Translations under genes and position numbers: made by a program
Shown here: positions 1 through 8,257 of the stretch, one piece after another
Numbering within the stretch: position 1 is the first letter of the stretch
Layout: every line of letters begins with the position of its first letter
Notes under the pieces: generated by a model
Seen by the model: the letters and a program-made list of their open reading frames with translations, nothing else
Database searches by the model: none
Told to the model about the DNA's origin: nothing
Origin: Clostridiales bacterium
Lineage (GTDB): Bacteria > Bacillota > Clostridia > Lachnospirales > Lachnospiraceae
Reading direction: 5' to 3'
NCBI GenBank assembly: GCA_021203365.1
Contig: JAJQBI010000031.1
Location: 1 to 34,678 of the forward strand
DNA length: 34,678 nt

Positions 1-45
1 GTGACGGATATATTAAAAAAATGTGAAAGAAAAATTATCAAAAAA

Positions 46-919
46 TTATCGGTTGCTGCCCCAGTAAATCAGAGCCAGCATTCCAGGACCTGTGTGAGCG
101 CCGATTACCGGGCCGATATCCGCCGTGTAGATATCTGCGTCATTGAAGCGATCCAGAACCATTTTTTTCAGCTGTGCCGCGCCTTCCGGATTATCTCCAT
201 GTCCGATAAATACCAGTCTGCTGATATCAGGACGCCATCCCTGTTCCATTTTGGAGAACTGAGCCTTCATGGCTTTTTTCCGGCCCCGGGCATTTTCCGT
301 AGATTCCAGCTTCCCCTGCTCATCCACATGCAGAAGGGGTTTAATCTGCAGAACTGTGCCTGCCACAGCCGTAGCCGCGGAGACCCGTCCCCCCATGACG
401 GAGATGGTCAAACACATCCACCGTGAACCAGTGGCATACCAGAAGCCTGTGGGAGATCACCCATTGGGCAAGATCATCAATGGACATTCCCTCGGCCTGC
501 TTCCGCGCGGTTTCACAGACAAGGAAGCCGCCGCCGACAGAGGCGCACAGAGAGTCAATGCAGTATATTTTCCGCTGGGGATAGAGTTCTTTCAGTTCGT
601 TCACCGCAAGCTGTGCGGACTGGTAGGAGCCGGAGAGACCGGAGGTAAAGCAAACATAGAGTAGATCTTTCCCTTCTTTCAGAACCGGTTCAAAGGTATC
701 TCTGTAGGCCTGAGGTGTGATCTGTGAGGTGGTTGCGTAGTTCCCCTGCTTCTGCAGCGTGTAGAACTGTTCCACTGTAATATCGCCGCCCGGTCCGTAC
801 AGATAGCTCCTCCCGCCGATCTCCACCTGCATGGGAATGTTTTTCACAGAAGGATATCTGTGAAGAAGTTCGGTACTGCAGTCGGCCGTCGCGTCCATAA
901 AAATCTGATAATCCGCCAT
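46..919 (-). pseudogene. DegV family fatty-acid-binding protein, frameshifted
   Basis: DegV (FakB-like) proteins bind a fatty acid and, with a FakA kinase, supply acyl phosphate for lipid synthesis. The N-terminal part (start codon 917-919, MADYQIFMDATAD) and the C-terminal part (ending at 46) lie in two frames that meet at a run of six C (389-394; six G in the sense strand). Removing one base from the run gives a continuous protein of about 290 aa, the family's usual length, reading HGGRVSAATAVAG across the junction, a typical DegV stretch. A GGAGGG ribosome binding site lies 7 nt before the start. No other lesion is visible, so a sequencing error, a very recent mutation or homopolymer slippage are all possible. 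It is probably the last gene of the ribU-NUDIX-degV run. The family is clear; whether it is functional is not. Confidence 0.85.
389..394. other. Six-C homopolymer at the degV frameshift
   Basis: On the minus strand the run is GGGGGG. Five G would keep degV in frame; six shift it and lead to early termination. Such runs are slippage-prone both biologically and in sequencing. Confidence 0.75.
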
Positions 920-965
920 TTTAAAACCCTCCATTATCAAATATATCGGTTGTTTTCCTCCGGGA

Positions 966-1583
966 TTATTCGATCCCGGCCTCCAGAAAGGCAAAGGGCT
1001 CGTCGTCCTGAAGGAAGTGCATCAGCATATATGCACACATGATCGCCACATTTTCCTCCCGGAGGATGCGGCGGACCTCCTGGCGGTCAGCCAGAACCAC
1101 CTCAATTTCCTCGCTGGCCTCCTGTCCCCTGGTGCTGATTTCTCCGGAGGCATATCCGTAAACCGAAGCACAGGATTCATCTGTCATGCCAACTGTGGTG
1201 AAATAAGGTCTTTCGAAGGATTTATCCACCTTCAGGGGCGTGAGAGTCAGACCGGTTTCCTCCCGCAGCTCCCGGGCCGCGCCCTCGTGAAAATCCTCCC
1301 CGGGTTCCACCAGGCCGGCGGGAAACTCATAGATATAGTCATCCAGTGTATAGCGATATTGCCGGACCAGTACAACCCGGTCTCTTTTTTCACCGTAAAT
1401 GGCGTAGATGATGACGCCGTCCGGCTTGTTGCGCTTTGTCTTAAGCTTCAGATCTTCAATATCCGTCGCCGGGGATGCCACATAGTAGGAGACCGGCGTA
1501 TTGTGTACGCTGGTCGCCTTCACATTATACAGATTTACGAAACGACTGTCTGTCAGTTTTTCTACGTGATTGATTTTTCCCAT
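966..1583 (-). CDS. NUDIX hydrolase, ADP-ribose pyrophosphatase type
   Basis: 205-aa NUDIX protein that probably hydrolyses ADP-ribose or a related nucleoside diphosphate to a nucleoside monophosphate plus a phosphate ester. The full NUDIX box G-x5-E-x7-REUxEExGU is present at residues 90-112 (G90, E96, R104, E105, E108, E109, G111). The preceding FPAG and RQYRY motifs are typical of the ADP-ribose pyrophosphatase subgroup. The ATG has a GAAGGGAG ribosome binding site 5 nt upstream. It sits 62 nt after the ribU-like gene and 46 nt before degV on the same strand, so co-transcription under the FMN riboswitch is plausible. A flavin-related substrate (such as FAD) is speculation from context only; substrate specificity cannot be read from the sequence. 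Confidence 0.9.
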   Translation of the reverse strand: MGKINHVEKLTDSRFVNLYNVKATSVHNTPVSYYVASPATDIEDLKLKTKRNKPDGVIIYAIYGEKRDRVVLVRQYRYTLDDYIYEFPAGLVEPGEDFHEGAARELREETGLTLTPLKVDKSFERPYFTTVGMTDESCASVYGYASGEISTRGQEASEEIEVVLADRQEVRRILREENVAIMCAYMLMHFLQDDEPFAFLEAGIE

Positions 1584-1645
1584 AAAGCTCCCTTCTCCAG
1601 CAGAAAGTCTGCATGGCTGTATTCCCTGCCGGCCCCGAAGGAAAA

Positions 1646-2281
1646 TCAGTCACCCCTTAAAACTACGCGGATTCTCTTGTAAATCAGAAACACAATTACG
1701 GAGTTCAGGGTGTATTTAAACAGATTAAACGGAACCAGAATGAAAATGGCAAAGCTGGCCAGTCCGCTTACCGCGCTGTTCACCGCCGCGCCCATCTCGA
1801 TAAAGGACTGGATGGGCATGCCGAAAGCCTCCCCATAAGCCGGAAGCAGCACGAAAACATTGATAAAGCAGGCAAGGATTGTGGTCAGAATGGTTCCCGC
1901 AGTCATTCCGACTACGGCGTGTAAGCGGCTCTTCTTATGGCGCCAGCGATAGATCATTCCGGCAGGAACCACATAGGAACAGCCGAAAAGAAAATTCGCC
2001 AGGTCGCCCACACCGGCAGTCATGGTTCCCTTTGTCACAAGGTGAACCAGAATCTTCACCAGCTCCGTAAGGACACCCGCCAGCGGCCCCATGGCAAAGG
2101 AACTGATCAGCACCGGAACCTCGGAGAAATCCAGCTGGTAGAAGGAAGGCGCCAGAAACGGCAGGGGAAATTCCAGATTCATCAGGACACCTGCCAGGGC
2201 CCCCAGCATTGCAATCTGGGCAATGGTTCTCGTGTGGCTTCTCTCCATCACATCACCGCGTCTTAATACCTGTTCACTCAT
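1646..2281 (-). CDS. ribU: ECF transporter S component, riboflavin-specific (RibU-like)
   Basis: 211-aa hydrophobic protein with about five to six predicted membrane helices, matching the substrate-binding S component of ECF transporters. It would capture riboflavin outside the membrane and work with shared EcfA/EcfT energising units encoded elsewhere. The N-terminal segment ALAGVLMNLEFPLPFLAP followed by QLDFSEVPVLISSFAMGP is typical of RibU. The decisive context is the FMN riboswitch in its leader (2375-2521), which switches expression off when flavin is plentiful. The start at 2279-2281 has an AAAGGTG site about 10 nt upstream; an internal ATG at 2246-2248 (MERSHTR) has a weaker site. Downstream on the same strand are a NUDIX hydrolase and degV. 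Confidence 0.92.
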   Translation of the reverse strand: MSEQVLRRGDVMERSHTRTIAQIAMLGALAGVLMNLEFPLPFLAPSFYQLDFSEVPVLISSFAMGPLAGVLTELVKILVHLVTKGTMTAGVGDLANFLFGCSYVVPAGMIYRWRHKKSRLHAVVGMTAGTILTTILACFINVFVLLPAYGEAFGMPIQSFIEMGAAVNSAVSGLASFAIFILVPFNLFKYTLNSVIVFLIYKRIRVVLRGD

Positions 2282-2324
2282 TTTGTGTCACACCTTTCCA
2301 TATATAATCCGGGATCCTCATACA

Positions 2325-2353
2325 GAAATAAACCCCGGGGAATTTCCCGAGGC
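2325..2353 (-). terminator. Hairpin with U-rich tail between FMN aptamer and ribU (attenuator)
   Basis: On the minus strand, CCTCGGG and CCCGGGG arms form a 7-bp stem with a 6-nt loop, followed by GTTTATTT. It lies directly after the aptamer, where an intrinsic terminator of a transcriptional OFF switch is expected. The U tract is interrupted, so termination strength is uncertain. Confidence 0.55.
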
Positions 2354-2374
2354 ATGGCGCACATCAAAACGCGT

Positions 2375-2521
2375 GTTCTTCTCTCATCCAGACTATACTG
2401 TCGGTTCCGGAATTCCCCTCTGGATCTCTCCAGAAAAAGTCACCGGATCAGCCGCCTGCAGGCGGGTCGCGGACTGTACCGCCGGTAGGGAATTCCACTT
2501 ACATGGTCACCCTGCCCCGAA
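2375..2521 (-). promoter_or_regulatory. FMN riboswitch (RFN element)
   Basis: Read on the minus strand, the segment contains the conserved RFN blocks in order: GGGGCAGGGTGA at the 5' end, ATTCCCTACCGGCGGTA, the variable GC-rich arm with CCGCGACCCG, a GGTGA element, CCGGAACCGACGGT-like sequence (here AACCGACAGTATAGTC), and GGATGAGAGAAGAAC closing the aptamer. FMN binding normally stabilises a downstream terminator or hides the ribosome site. The element sits between a good promoter (2545-2573) and the ribU-like gene. Recognition rests on direct motif reading. Confidence 0.95.
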
Positions 2522-2544
2522 GAAATTTTCTTTTACTGAAAAAT

Positions 2545-2573
2545 ATTATACGCCCTGATTCCGGAACGCGCAA
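2545..2573 (-). promoter_or_regulatory. SigA-type promoter of the FMN riboswitch/ribU transcript
   Basis: Minus-strand -35 TTGCGC (2568-2573) and -10 TATAAT (2545-2550) are separated by 17 bp. Transcription would start near 2538, about 17 nt before the aptamer. Confidence 0.75.
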
Positions 2574-2678
2574 TAGATTTTGAGATATTTCAGGCGGAAA
2601 GTTTTTCTGGTTTCACAAAAAAGCCTGTACTGCGTAATCGGCTTCCCAAAGAAAAATCTTTAAATTCTATCAAATGAC

Positions 2679-2707
2679 TTGAATTGACTGCATTTTCAGA
2701 TTATAAT
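2679..2707 (+). promoter_or_regulatory. Promoter of the zinc-ribbon gene
   Basis: -35 TTGAAT (2679-2684) and -10 TATAAT (2702-2707) with a 17-bp spacer. It predicts a leader of about 95 nt before the start codon at 2809, containing the structured element at 2734-2780. Confidence 0.7.
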
Positions 2708-2733
2708 AGAGAAAGGTTCATCCGAAACCGACA

Positions 2734-2780
2734 GGTATAACAGCGATAGAATATCTTTTGTCGCTTCAATATGTTATACC
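2734..2780 (+). repeat. Leader hairpin before the zinc-ribbon gene (diverged member of the leader-hairpin family)
   Basis: A perfect 8-bp inverted repeat GGTATAAC (2734-2741) / GTTATACC (2773-2780) encloses an inner AGCGA/TCGCT stem. The inner 3' arm TTTTGTCGCT is the same as in the leaders of hom and the nrdG-like gene, and it lies about 44 nt upstream of the ATG. The 5' arm has diverged. Confidence 0.5.
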
Positions 2781-2808
2781 AGAATAAAGCGAAAGTGAGG
2801 AATTGATT

Positions 2809-3003
2809 ATGGCAGTATTACAGGGTTGTGAATCCAAATTCCGTACGGCGGAGCCGGTGGACAGGGTATGTCCGAAATGCGGACAGGAGGTTGAGGTTTT
2901 TGAGTTAAACGGCCGGGTCGTGGAGGATGCGGCCTGTGAGTGTGGTTATGTGTTTGAGGCTGAGGAGAAGGATTCTCCCAAGGTGGAGAGAAAGAAAGAC
3001 TGA
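2809..3003 (+). CDS. Small zinc-ribbon protein
   Basis: 64-aa soluble protein with one probable zinc ribbon formed by CPKC and a later CEC pair (C-x2-C ... C-x-C), followed by an acidic then basic tail (EEKDSPKVERKKD). The ATG at 2809 has a GTGAGG site 8 nt upstream; an in-frame TTG at 2803 is too close to that site. It has its own promoter, a structured leader and a strong terminator, so it is a monocistronic unit. Small zinc ribbons of this kind often bind nucleic acid or proteins, but no function can be given. The N-terminal part has one further Cys (GCESKF). Confidence 0.8.
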   Translation: MAVLQGCESKFRTAEPVDRVCPKCGQEVEVFELNGRVVEDAACECGYVFEAEEKDSPKVERKKD

Positions 3004-3034
3004 CAGCGGTCATGCCGCCTCCGGATGACAGAGG

Positions 3035-3073
3035 AAAAAGGGAGAAACCGGTTCCTTCGGTTTCTCCCTTTTT
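3035..3073. terminator. Bidirectional intrinsic terminator
   Basis: A 16-bp stem with arms AAAAAGGGAGAAACCG (3035-3050) and CGGTTTCTCCCTTTTT (3058-3073) and a short loop. It has a T run on either strand, serving the zinc-ribbon gene (+) and the convergent mscS (-). Confidence 0.9.
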
Positions 3074-3089
3074 ACAGCCTGCAGAGTGT

Positions 3090-3941
3090 TTACTGGTGAA
3101 GATGTACATCCAGCTGATTGTATGGAATCTGAATTCCCTCTGCATCAAACTCTTCTTTGATCCGTTCATTTACCCGCCATTTAATGTCCAGGTATTTCGA
3201 AGTGGGCACCCAGGCCAGAATGCCCATGATGATGGAGCTGTCTGCCATGGAATCCATGTAAACCTTCATGTCCCGGTCGGACATCACGTCCGGATCCTCC
3301 CGGAGCACCCGCTCCAGAATTGTTTTTACCTTTTTAATATCTGAGGTATAGGAAACCCCCAGTTTGATTTCCAGCTTTCGCTCCTTCTGTCCGGTCACAT
3401 TGGTGACGATCACATCCGAAAGCGTGCCGTTTGGAATTACAATCTGCCGGTTGTCAATGGTGGTCAGTGTGGTGTAGCAGATTTCGATTTTGGATACGGA
3501 TCCCTCGCAGGCATTTGTGTCGTTGACCACAATGTAATCGCCCACCTGAAAGGGCTTAAACAGCAGAAGCATTACGCCGCCTGCCAGGTTGGAAAGCCCG
3601 CCCTGGAGAGCCAGACCTACGGTGACGCCGGCGGAGGCCAGCAGCGCCGCCATGGAAGATTCGGTTACGCCGAAATAGGAGGCGATGTTGTAAACCAGCA
3701 TCACATACAGGACGATTTTTGCGAAGGAGCCCAGAAAAGAGATGACGCCCTTGTCTATGGTGGTTTTATCCAGAGACTTTTTCATTGTGCGGATGGCCCA
3801 GTTAATCAGCCGGCTTCCGATCCAGAACACCACAATGGCCAGGACCACCCGTATTCCAAAACTCGCGATGGCCGGAAGGCTTTCCTGTACCAGCTGTCCG
3901 AATTTGCTGACCTCTGTAGTGATTTCTTCTACTTCTTCCAT
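3090..3941 (-). CDS. mscS: Small-conductance mechanosensitive channel (MscS family)
   Basis: 283-aa channel that opens under membrane tension to release solutes on osmotic downshock. Three hydrophobic segments are visible (about residues 27-47, 70-92 and 95-125). The third is the glycine/alanine-rich pore helix, running into VGLALQGGLSNLAGGVMLL and then FKPFQVGD, the classic start of the cytoplasmic beta domain. The PNGTLSDVIVTN segment and the C-terminal alpha/beta domain are complete. Length matches the E. coli-type minimal MscS (286 aa). It lies downstream of the tex-DUF1294 pair on the same strand and ends against the bidirectional terminator at 3035-3073. Confidence 0.93.
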   Translation of the reverse strand: MEEVEEITTEVSKFGQLVQESLPAIASFGIRVVLAIVVFWIGSRLINWAIRTMKKSLDKTTIDKGVISFLGSFAKIVLYVMLVYNIASYFGVTESSMAALLASAGVTVGLALQGGLSNLAGGVMLLLFKPFQVGDYIVVNDTNACEGSVSKIEICYTTLTTIDNRQIVIPNGTLSDVIVTNVTGQKERKLEIKLGVSYTSDIKKVKTILERVLREDPDVMSDRDMKVYMDSMADSSIIMGILAWVPTSKYLDIKWRVNERIKEEFDAEGIQIPYNQLDVHLHQ

Positions 3942-3969
3942 TCTGTACTCCTCTCTTTTGTTCTTTGAT

Positions 3970-3999
3970 TCCCGCCCCTTGTTTGCAGCGGGATTTTTT
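3970..3999 (+). terminator. Plus-strand terminator-like hairpin between mscS and the DUF1294 gene
   Basis: TCCCGC (3970-3975) pairs with GCGGGA (3988-3993), followed by TTTTTT on the plus strand only. The neighbouring genes are both on the minus strand, so it would act on antisense transcription. Function is uncertain. Confidence 0.4.
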
Positions 4000-4010
4000 G
4001 TTTTTAAATC

Positions 4011-4319
4011 CTACAGTGCGCGGAAAATTTCGCATATATTTTCCCGGAACAATATGGGAAGGGCACACTGAAGAACAAGCATGGCCGGTACCAGCAGCCG
4101 GAATTTCCATTTTCTGGTCTTGTGGTGAAAAAACAGCATGCCGAGCAGCGCTCCCGGTGAGCCGCCTGCAGCGGCCAGAAGCAGCAGCCGTGCCTCCGGA
4201 ATCCGCCACTGTCTGGCCGCCGCTCTTCGCTTATCCAGTCCAAAGGCCGCAAAGGCAGCCAGATTGATGCCTGAAAGCCATAGCCCCAGAATGGTAAGAC
4301 AGAGCACCGCGTCGGTCAT
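4011..4319 (-). CDS. DUF1294 membrane protein
   Basis: 102-aa integral membrane protein with about three helices. It shows the DUF1294 signature FGLDKRRA, RIPEARLLLLAAAGG, GALLGM and FFHHKTRKWKFR in the right order. The biochemical role of the family is not known. Its ATG overlaps the tex stop codon in an ATGA arrangement (4316-4319), which implies translational coupling to tex. No frame damage; family assignment is firm, function is open. Confidence 0.87.
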   Translation of the reverse strand: MTDAVLCLTILGLWLSGINLAAFAAFGLDKRRAAARQWRIPEARLLLLAAAGGSPGALLGMLFFHHKTRKWKFRLLVPAMLVLQCALPILFRENICEIFRAL

Positions 4320-6472
4320 TTCTGAATTCCCTTCATGGAAAGGCTGATGCGTTTCTTTTTCTCATCCACACCCAGAACACGCACATCCACAATGTCTCCC
4401 ACATGTACAGCCTCCAGGGGATGGCGGATATATTTATCGCTCATCTGGGAAATATGAACCAGGCCGTCCTGATGAACTCCGATATCCACAAAGGCTCCGA
4501 AGTCAATGACGTTGCGCACGGTTCCCTTCAGGATCATTCCTTCCTTTAAATCTTTTATGTCCAGTACGTCTGTCCGAAGAATGGGACGGGGCATTTCATC
4601 CCGGGGATCCCGGGCCGGTTTTTCCAGCTCTTTTACAATATCACGCAGGGTGGGCTCTCCCACATTCAGTTCCCCGGCCAGCTTTTTGTAATCCCGTACC
4701 TGTCTGGAGATCCGGGATAGCTTTCCGGAATTCAGATCCTCCGGCCGAAAGCCCAGCTTTTCCAGAAGGCCGGCGGCAGCCTGGTAGCTCTCCGGATGCA
4801 CGCTGGTGGAATCCAGAGGATTGGTTCCGCCTGTGATCCGCATGAAGCCCGCACACTGCTCAAAGGCCTTCGGTCCCAGCTTCGGCACCTTTAACAGCTC
4901 TTTGCGGTTCCGGAAGCGGCCGTTTTCCTCCCGGTAGAGAACGATATTTTTTGCGATGGTTTTTGTGACGCCGGAAATATATTCCAGGAGGGAGGCGGAG
5001 GCTGTGTTCAGATCCACGCCTACCCGGTTGACACAGTCCTCAACCACTGCGTTCAGGGCCTCCCCCAGCTTTTTCTGGTTCATGTCGTGCTGGTACTGTC
5101 CGACTCCAATGGATCTGGGCTCAATCTTTACCAGCTCCGCCAGGGGGTCCTGTACCCGCCGGGCGATGGAGGCGGCGCTTCTCTGGCCGACATCAAAACC
5201 CGGAAATTCCTCTGTGGCCAGCTTGCTGGCAGAGTATACGGAAGCTCCGGCTTCATTGGTGATGACGTAGGAAACCTTCTCCGGAATTTCCTTCAGCATT
5301 TCCGCAATAATCTGCTCAGATTCCCTGGAGGCCGTGCCGTTTCCCAGGGAAATCAGGGTGACGCCGTATTTGCGGATCAGCTTCTTACAGGTCTCCTTCG
5401 CGGCGCGGATTTTTGCGTCGTTTGTGGGGGCGGTGGGATAGATCACCGCGGTGTCTAGTACCTTTCCCGTAGCGTCCACTACGGCAAGCTTGCAGCCGGT
5501 CCGGAAGGCGGGATCCCAGCCAAGGACTACCTGTCCGGCGATGGGGGGCTGCATGAAAAGCTGTTTCAGATTTTCCCCGAAGACCCGGATCGCGCCATCC
5601 TCCGCCGTTTCGGTCAGGGTGCTTCGGATCTCACGCTCAATAGCCGGGCCGATCAGGCGGTGATAGCTGTCGCCCACCGCTTCCCTCAGGATGGGGGAGG
5701 TATACGGGTTGTCCCGGAGGATTACCTTATGCTGCAGGTAACGCAGGATATCTTCCTCCGGCGCCTGAATTTTTACGGTCAGAAACTTTTCCTTTTCTCC
5801 CCGGTTGATGGCCAGAATCCGGTGTCCCGCCAGTTTTTTCACCGGTTCCTCAAAATCGTAGTACATTTCATAGACGGACTGGGCCTTCTCATCCTTTGCC
5901 GCCGCAACAAGGCTGCCCCGGGAGAAGGTCAGCTCCCGGATGTGGATCCGGAAATCCGCCTCATCGGAGATATGCTCCGCCAGAATGTCTCTGGCTCCGT
6001 TTAAAGCTTCCTCCACGGTATTTACGCCCTTCTCTTCCGACAGGAAGGCCTTTGCCTCTTCCTCCAGAGGTTTTCGGGTCATCTGAAGGAGAATCAGAGA
6101 GGCCAGCGGCTCCAGTCCCTTTTCTTTTGCGATGGTGGCCCGGGTGCGCCGTTTGGGCCGATAGGGGCGGTACAGGTCTTCCACCACAACCAGCGTCTGC
6201 GCTTCCTCAATCTGTCTGCGAAGCTCCGGCGTAAGCTTTCCCTGCTCCTCAATGCTTCCGAGGACCTGGCTTTTTTTGTCCTCCAGGTTCCGGAGATAGG
6301 TCAGGCGCTCATTCAGATTTCGCAGCTGTTCATCGTTCAGGGAGCCGGTGGCTTCTTTTCGATAACGGGAAATAAAAGGAATGGTGCAGCCCTCGTCGAT
6401 CAGCTTTACTGCGGCCTCCACCTGATGCTTCTGCACTCCCAGCTCCTGTGTGATTATCTGAAGAATGTCCAT
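4316..6472 (-). CDS. tex: Tex family RNA-binding transcription accessory protein
   Basis: 718-aa Tex protein, a conserved nucleic-acid-binding factor linked to transcription. Domains visible in order: helical N-terminal region with FISRYRKEATGSLNDEQLR (about 34-52) and VEDLYRPYRPKRRTRATIA; a YqgF-like RNase H-fold domain beginning VLGWDPAFRTGCKLAVVD (about 318-335); helix-hairpin-helix motifs (SLLEYISGV and VPKLGPKAFEQ); and a C-terminal S1 domain (about 640-715, with GTVRNVIDFGAFVDIGVHQD). Length is normal for the family. The AAGGAG site is about 13 nt before the ATG, rather far, but MDILQIITQELG aligns with the usual Tex start. It is coupled to the DUF1294 gene downstream. Confidence 0.96.
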   Translation of the reverse strand: MDILQIITQELGVQKHQVEAAVKLIDEGCTIPFISRYRKEATGSLNDEQLRNLNERLTYLRNLEDKKSQVLGSIEEQGKLTPELRRQIEEAQTLVVVEDLYRPYRPKRRTRATIAKEKGLEPLASLILLQMTRKPLEEEAKAFLSEEKGVNTVEEALNGARDILAEHISDEADFRIHIRELTFSRGSLVAAAKDEKAQSVYEMYYDFEEPVKKLAGHRILAINRGEKEKFLTVKIQAPEEDILRYLQHKVILRDNPYTSPILREAVGDSYHRLIGPAIEREIRSTLTETAEDGAIRVFGENLKQLFMQPPIAGQVVLGWDPAFRTGCKLAVVDATGKVLDTAVIYPTAPTNDAKIRAAKETCKKLIRKYGVTLISLGNGTASRESEQIIAEMLKEIPEKVSYVITNEAGASVYSASKLATEEFPGFDVGQRSAASIARRVQDPLAELVKIEPRSIGVGQYQHDMNQKKLGEALNAVVEDCVNRVGVDLNTASASLLEYISGVTKTIAKNIVLYREENGRFRNRKELLKVPKLGPKAFEQCAGFMRITGGTNPLDSTSVHPESYQAAAGLLEKLGFRPEDLNSGKLSRISRQVRDYKKLAGELNVGEPTLRDIVKELEKPARDPRDEMPRPILRTDVLDIKDLKEGMILKGTVRNVIDFGAFVDIGVHQDGLVHISQMSDKYIRHPLEAVHVGDIVDVRVLGVDEKKKRISLSMKGIQK

Positions 6473-6642
6473 GTTTTCACTTTCACTCCTTATATGATCG
6501 GCGGCAGAAGACCGGATTTTCCGGACCGGACAGATCGCACCGCGATCCCTCCGGCACTTCGCCTGCCTGTTTCACCGACAGTGTATAAAGTCTGCGGCTT
6601 TTCCCATGGTAACACAGAAACAGCCGGATTGCCACAAGAAAA

Positions 6643-8115
6643 TTATAAACGAGATCTCTCCTTAATTTCAGCCTGTTCCGAATCAAGATTGTCCTCCACC
6701 CGGAAAAATACGAACAGGAGTACTGCGCAAACTGCATAGGCCACGGTTCCGGACCAGATGTAGCCCGCGGAAATACCGGCCCGTACCAGCTGGTTCTGCA
6801 CGTCGGTTCCGACCACCATATTCTGGTCATATCCCACGAGATTCAGAAGGGCTGAAAACGCAGCGTTCATGACGGGGGTGGCAGCCACCGCCAGGGAGCT
6901 GTAAATGGACATGGTCAGACCATCTGTGCGCAGTCCGGTTTTCCATTCTATGTGATCGATGACATCCGCCAGCATGGCGAGAATCATATAGCAGGCAGGT
7001 GCGGAGCCAAGGCATTTCAGCGCAACCCCCACCGCGACCGGGACAATATGACTGCCGCCCACGACGGCGATTCCCCCTCCGATTACTCCAAGCCCAAGAA
7101 AAACGCTGACGATTTTTCTTTTTCCGAATTTCTGGCAGAGAGGATTTACAAAGACCATGGCAACGGCCATGGGAATTGCGCCCATAACCGCGAGAACGGT
7201 CTGATATGCGCCCCAGCCGCTCTCTCCAAGCGCGGAATTGTCAAGGACCCAGCGGCAGAAGTAGGACATGGATCCATTTTTGAGGGCTCCGGAGAACTGG
7301 AAAAGAAGGTAAAAAATCATGATCACCCACCACCATTTTTCCGACGTAACCGCTTTTAGCTGTGTGCCGATGGAAGGGGTGCTTTTTTCTTCCCTATTGG
7401 AAGAATCCATGGAATGAGGGTTCATCCGTTCTTCCGTGACCCGTTCCCGGCTGAATTTGTACTGAAGAAAGATGGTGACGGCACTGATCATACCCACAGC
7501 GAGCATGGTCATAAACCAGCGGGTCTGGTTTTCCCGGAGAGAAAATGAAACCAGCAGAGGGAAGAGCATGGTGCCGATCCCCATGGCAGCCAGGCCGGCG
7601 ATATTGGTGAAAGAGGCCAGCAGGCTGCGTTTGTGGGAATCCCTTGTGGATACGGCCACCAGGGTGGAATTTGCGGTGCTGTAGATTGGAAAGGCCACCG
7701 AATAGTATAAGTTGTAGGCAATGGTGATCCAGACCATTTTCGCGGTTCCCTCAAAGGGAACGATAAACATCAGCACACAGGAAATGGAAATGGTGAGAGC
7801 GGACAGCAGAATCCACGGTCTTGCCTTTCCGGCCAGCGCCTGTGTCTTTTCGATCAGCTGTCCCGCCACAAGATTGGCAATGACGATCAGAATGGTGGAA
7901 AAAAGCTGCAGCCGGGTCAGAAATGTCAGATCCAGCTTCAGAACATCTGTAAAGTAAGTGTTGAGAATGCTGGTAAAGATACCCGCTGAAAGAAGACCTC
8001 CAATGGGACCGATGAAATATCCGATCACCATTTCCGGCATATGTACATCTGCGTCCTGGCACAGACTGGAGGTCAGGGGCGTATTCCAGAAACCGGTCTG
8101 TTTTTGGCTGTTCAT
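6643..8115 (-). CDS. GPH-type (glycoside-pentoside-hexuronide) cation symporter, MFS superfamily
   Basis: 490-aa membrane protein with about twelve predicted helices. The N-terminal block (GYFIGPIGGLLSAGIFTSIL, TYFTDVLKL), the loop after helix 3 (GKARPWILLSA), the NSTLVAVSTRDSHKRS segment and the late ADVIDHIEWKTGLRTDG motif are all GPH-family features. Members import sugars or glycosides with Na+ or H+. The substrate cannot be predicted: no glycosidase or sugar regulator sits beside it. A GGGAG site precedes the ATG by 8 nt, and a candidate promoter lies at 8172-8201. The hydrophilic central loop between the two six-helix halves holds a charged stretch (about 228-248). Confidence 0.88.
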   Translation of the reverse strand: MNSQKQTGFWNTPLTSSLCQDADVHMPEMVIGYFIGPIGGLLSAGIFTSILNTYFTDVLKLDLTFLTRLQLFSTILIVIANLVAGQLIEKTQALAGKARPWILLSALTISISCVLMFIVPFEGTAKMVWITIAYNLYYSVAFPIYSTANSTLVAVSTRDSHKRSLLASFTNIAGLAAMGIGTMLFPLLVSFSLRENQTRWFMTMLAVGMISAVTIFLQYKFSRERVTEERMNPHSMDSSNREEKSTPSIGTQLKAVTSEKWWWVIMIFYLLFQFSGALKNGSMSYFCRWVLDNSALGESGWGAYQTVLAVMGAIPMAVAMVFVNPLCQKFGKRKIVSVFLGLGVIGGGIAVVGGSHIVPVAVGVALKCLGSAPACYMILAMLADVIDHIEWKTGLRTDGLTMSIYSSLAVAATPVMNAAFSALLNLVGYDQNMVVGTDVQNQLVRAGISAGYIWSGTVAYAVCAVLLFVFFRVEDNLDSEQAEIKERSRL

Positions 8116-8171
8116 AATGTTTTTCTCCCTGATTTTTAACTGTAAATATTTATAATTTTCTGCTCCCTGGT

Positions 8172-8201
8172 ATCATACTATATCCGATCCATTGTTGTAA
8201 A
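8172..8201 (-). promoter_or_regulatory. Candidate promoter of the GPH symporter gene
   Basis: Minus-strand -35 TTTACA (8196-8201) and -10 TATGAT (8172-8177), 18-bp spacer. Confidence 0.5.
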
Positions 8202-8257
8202 GCCCGAAAGAGAATGAGAAATCCGGGGTTTGCTGTTTTTGCGGGGTTTCCGGACAC

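Noticed and set aside
2684-2707. TTGACT with TATAAT as promoter of the zinc-ribbon gene
   Set aside because: Spacing is only 12 bp; the overlapping TTGAAT at 2679 has the correct 17 bp.
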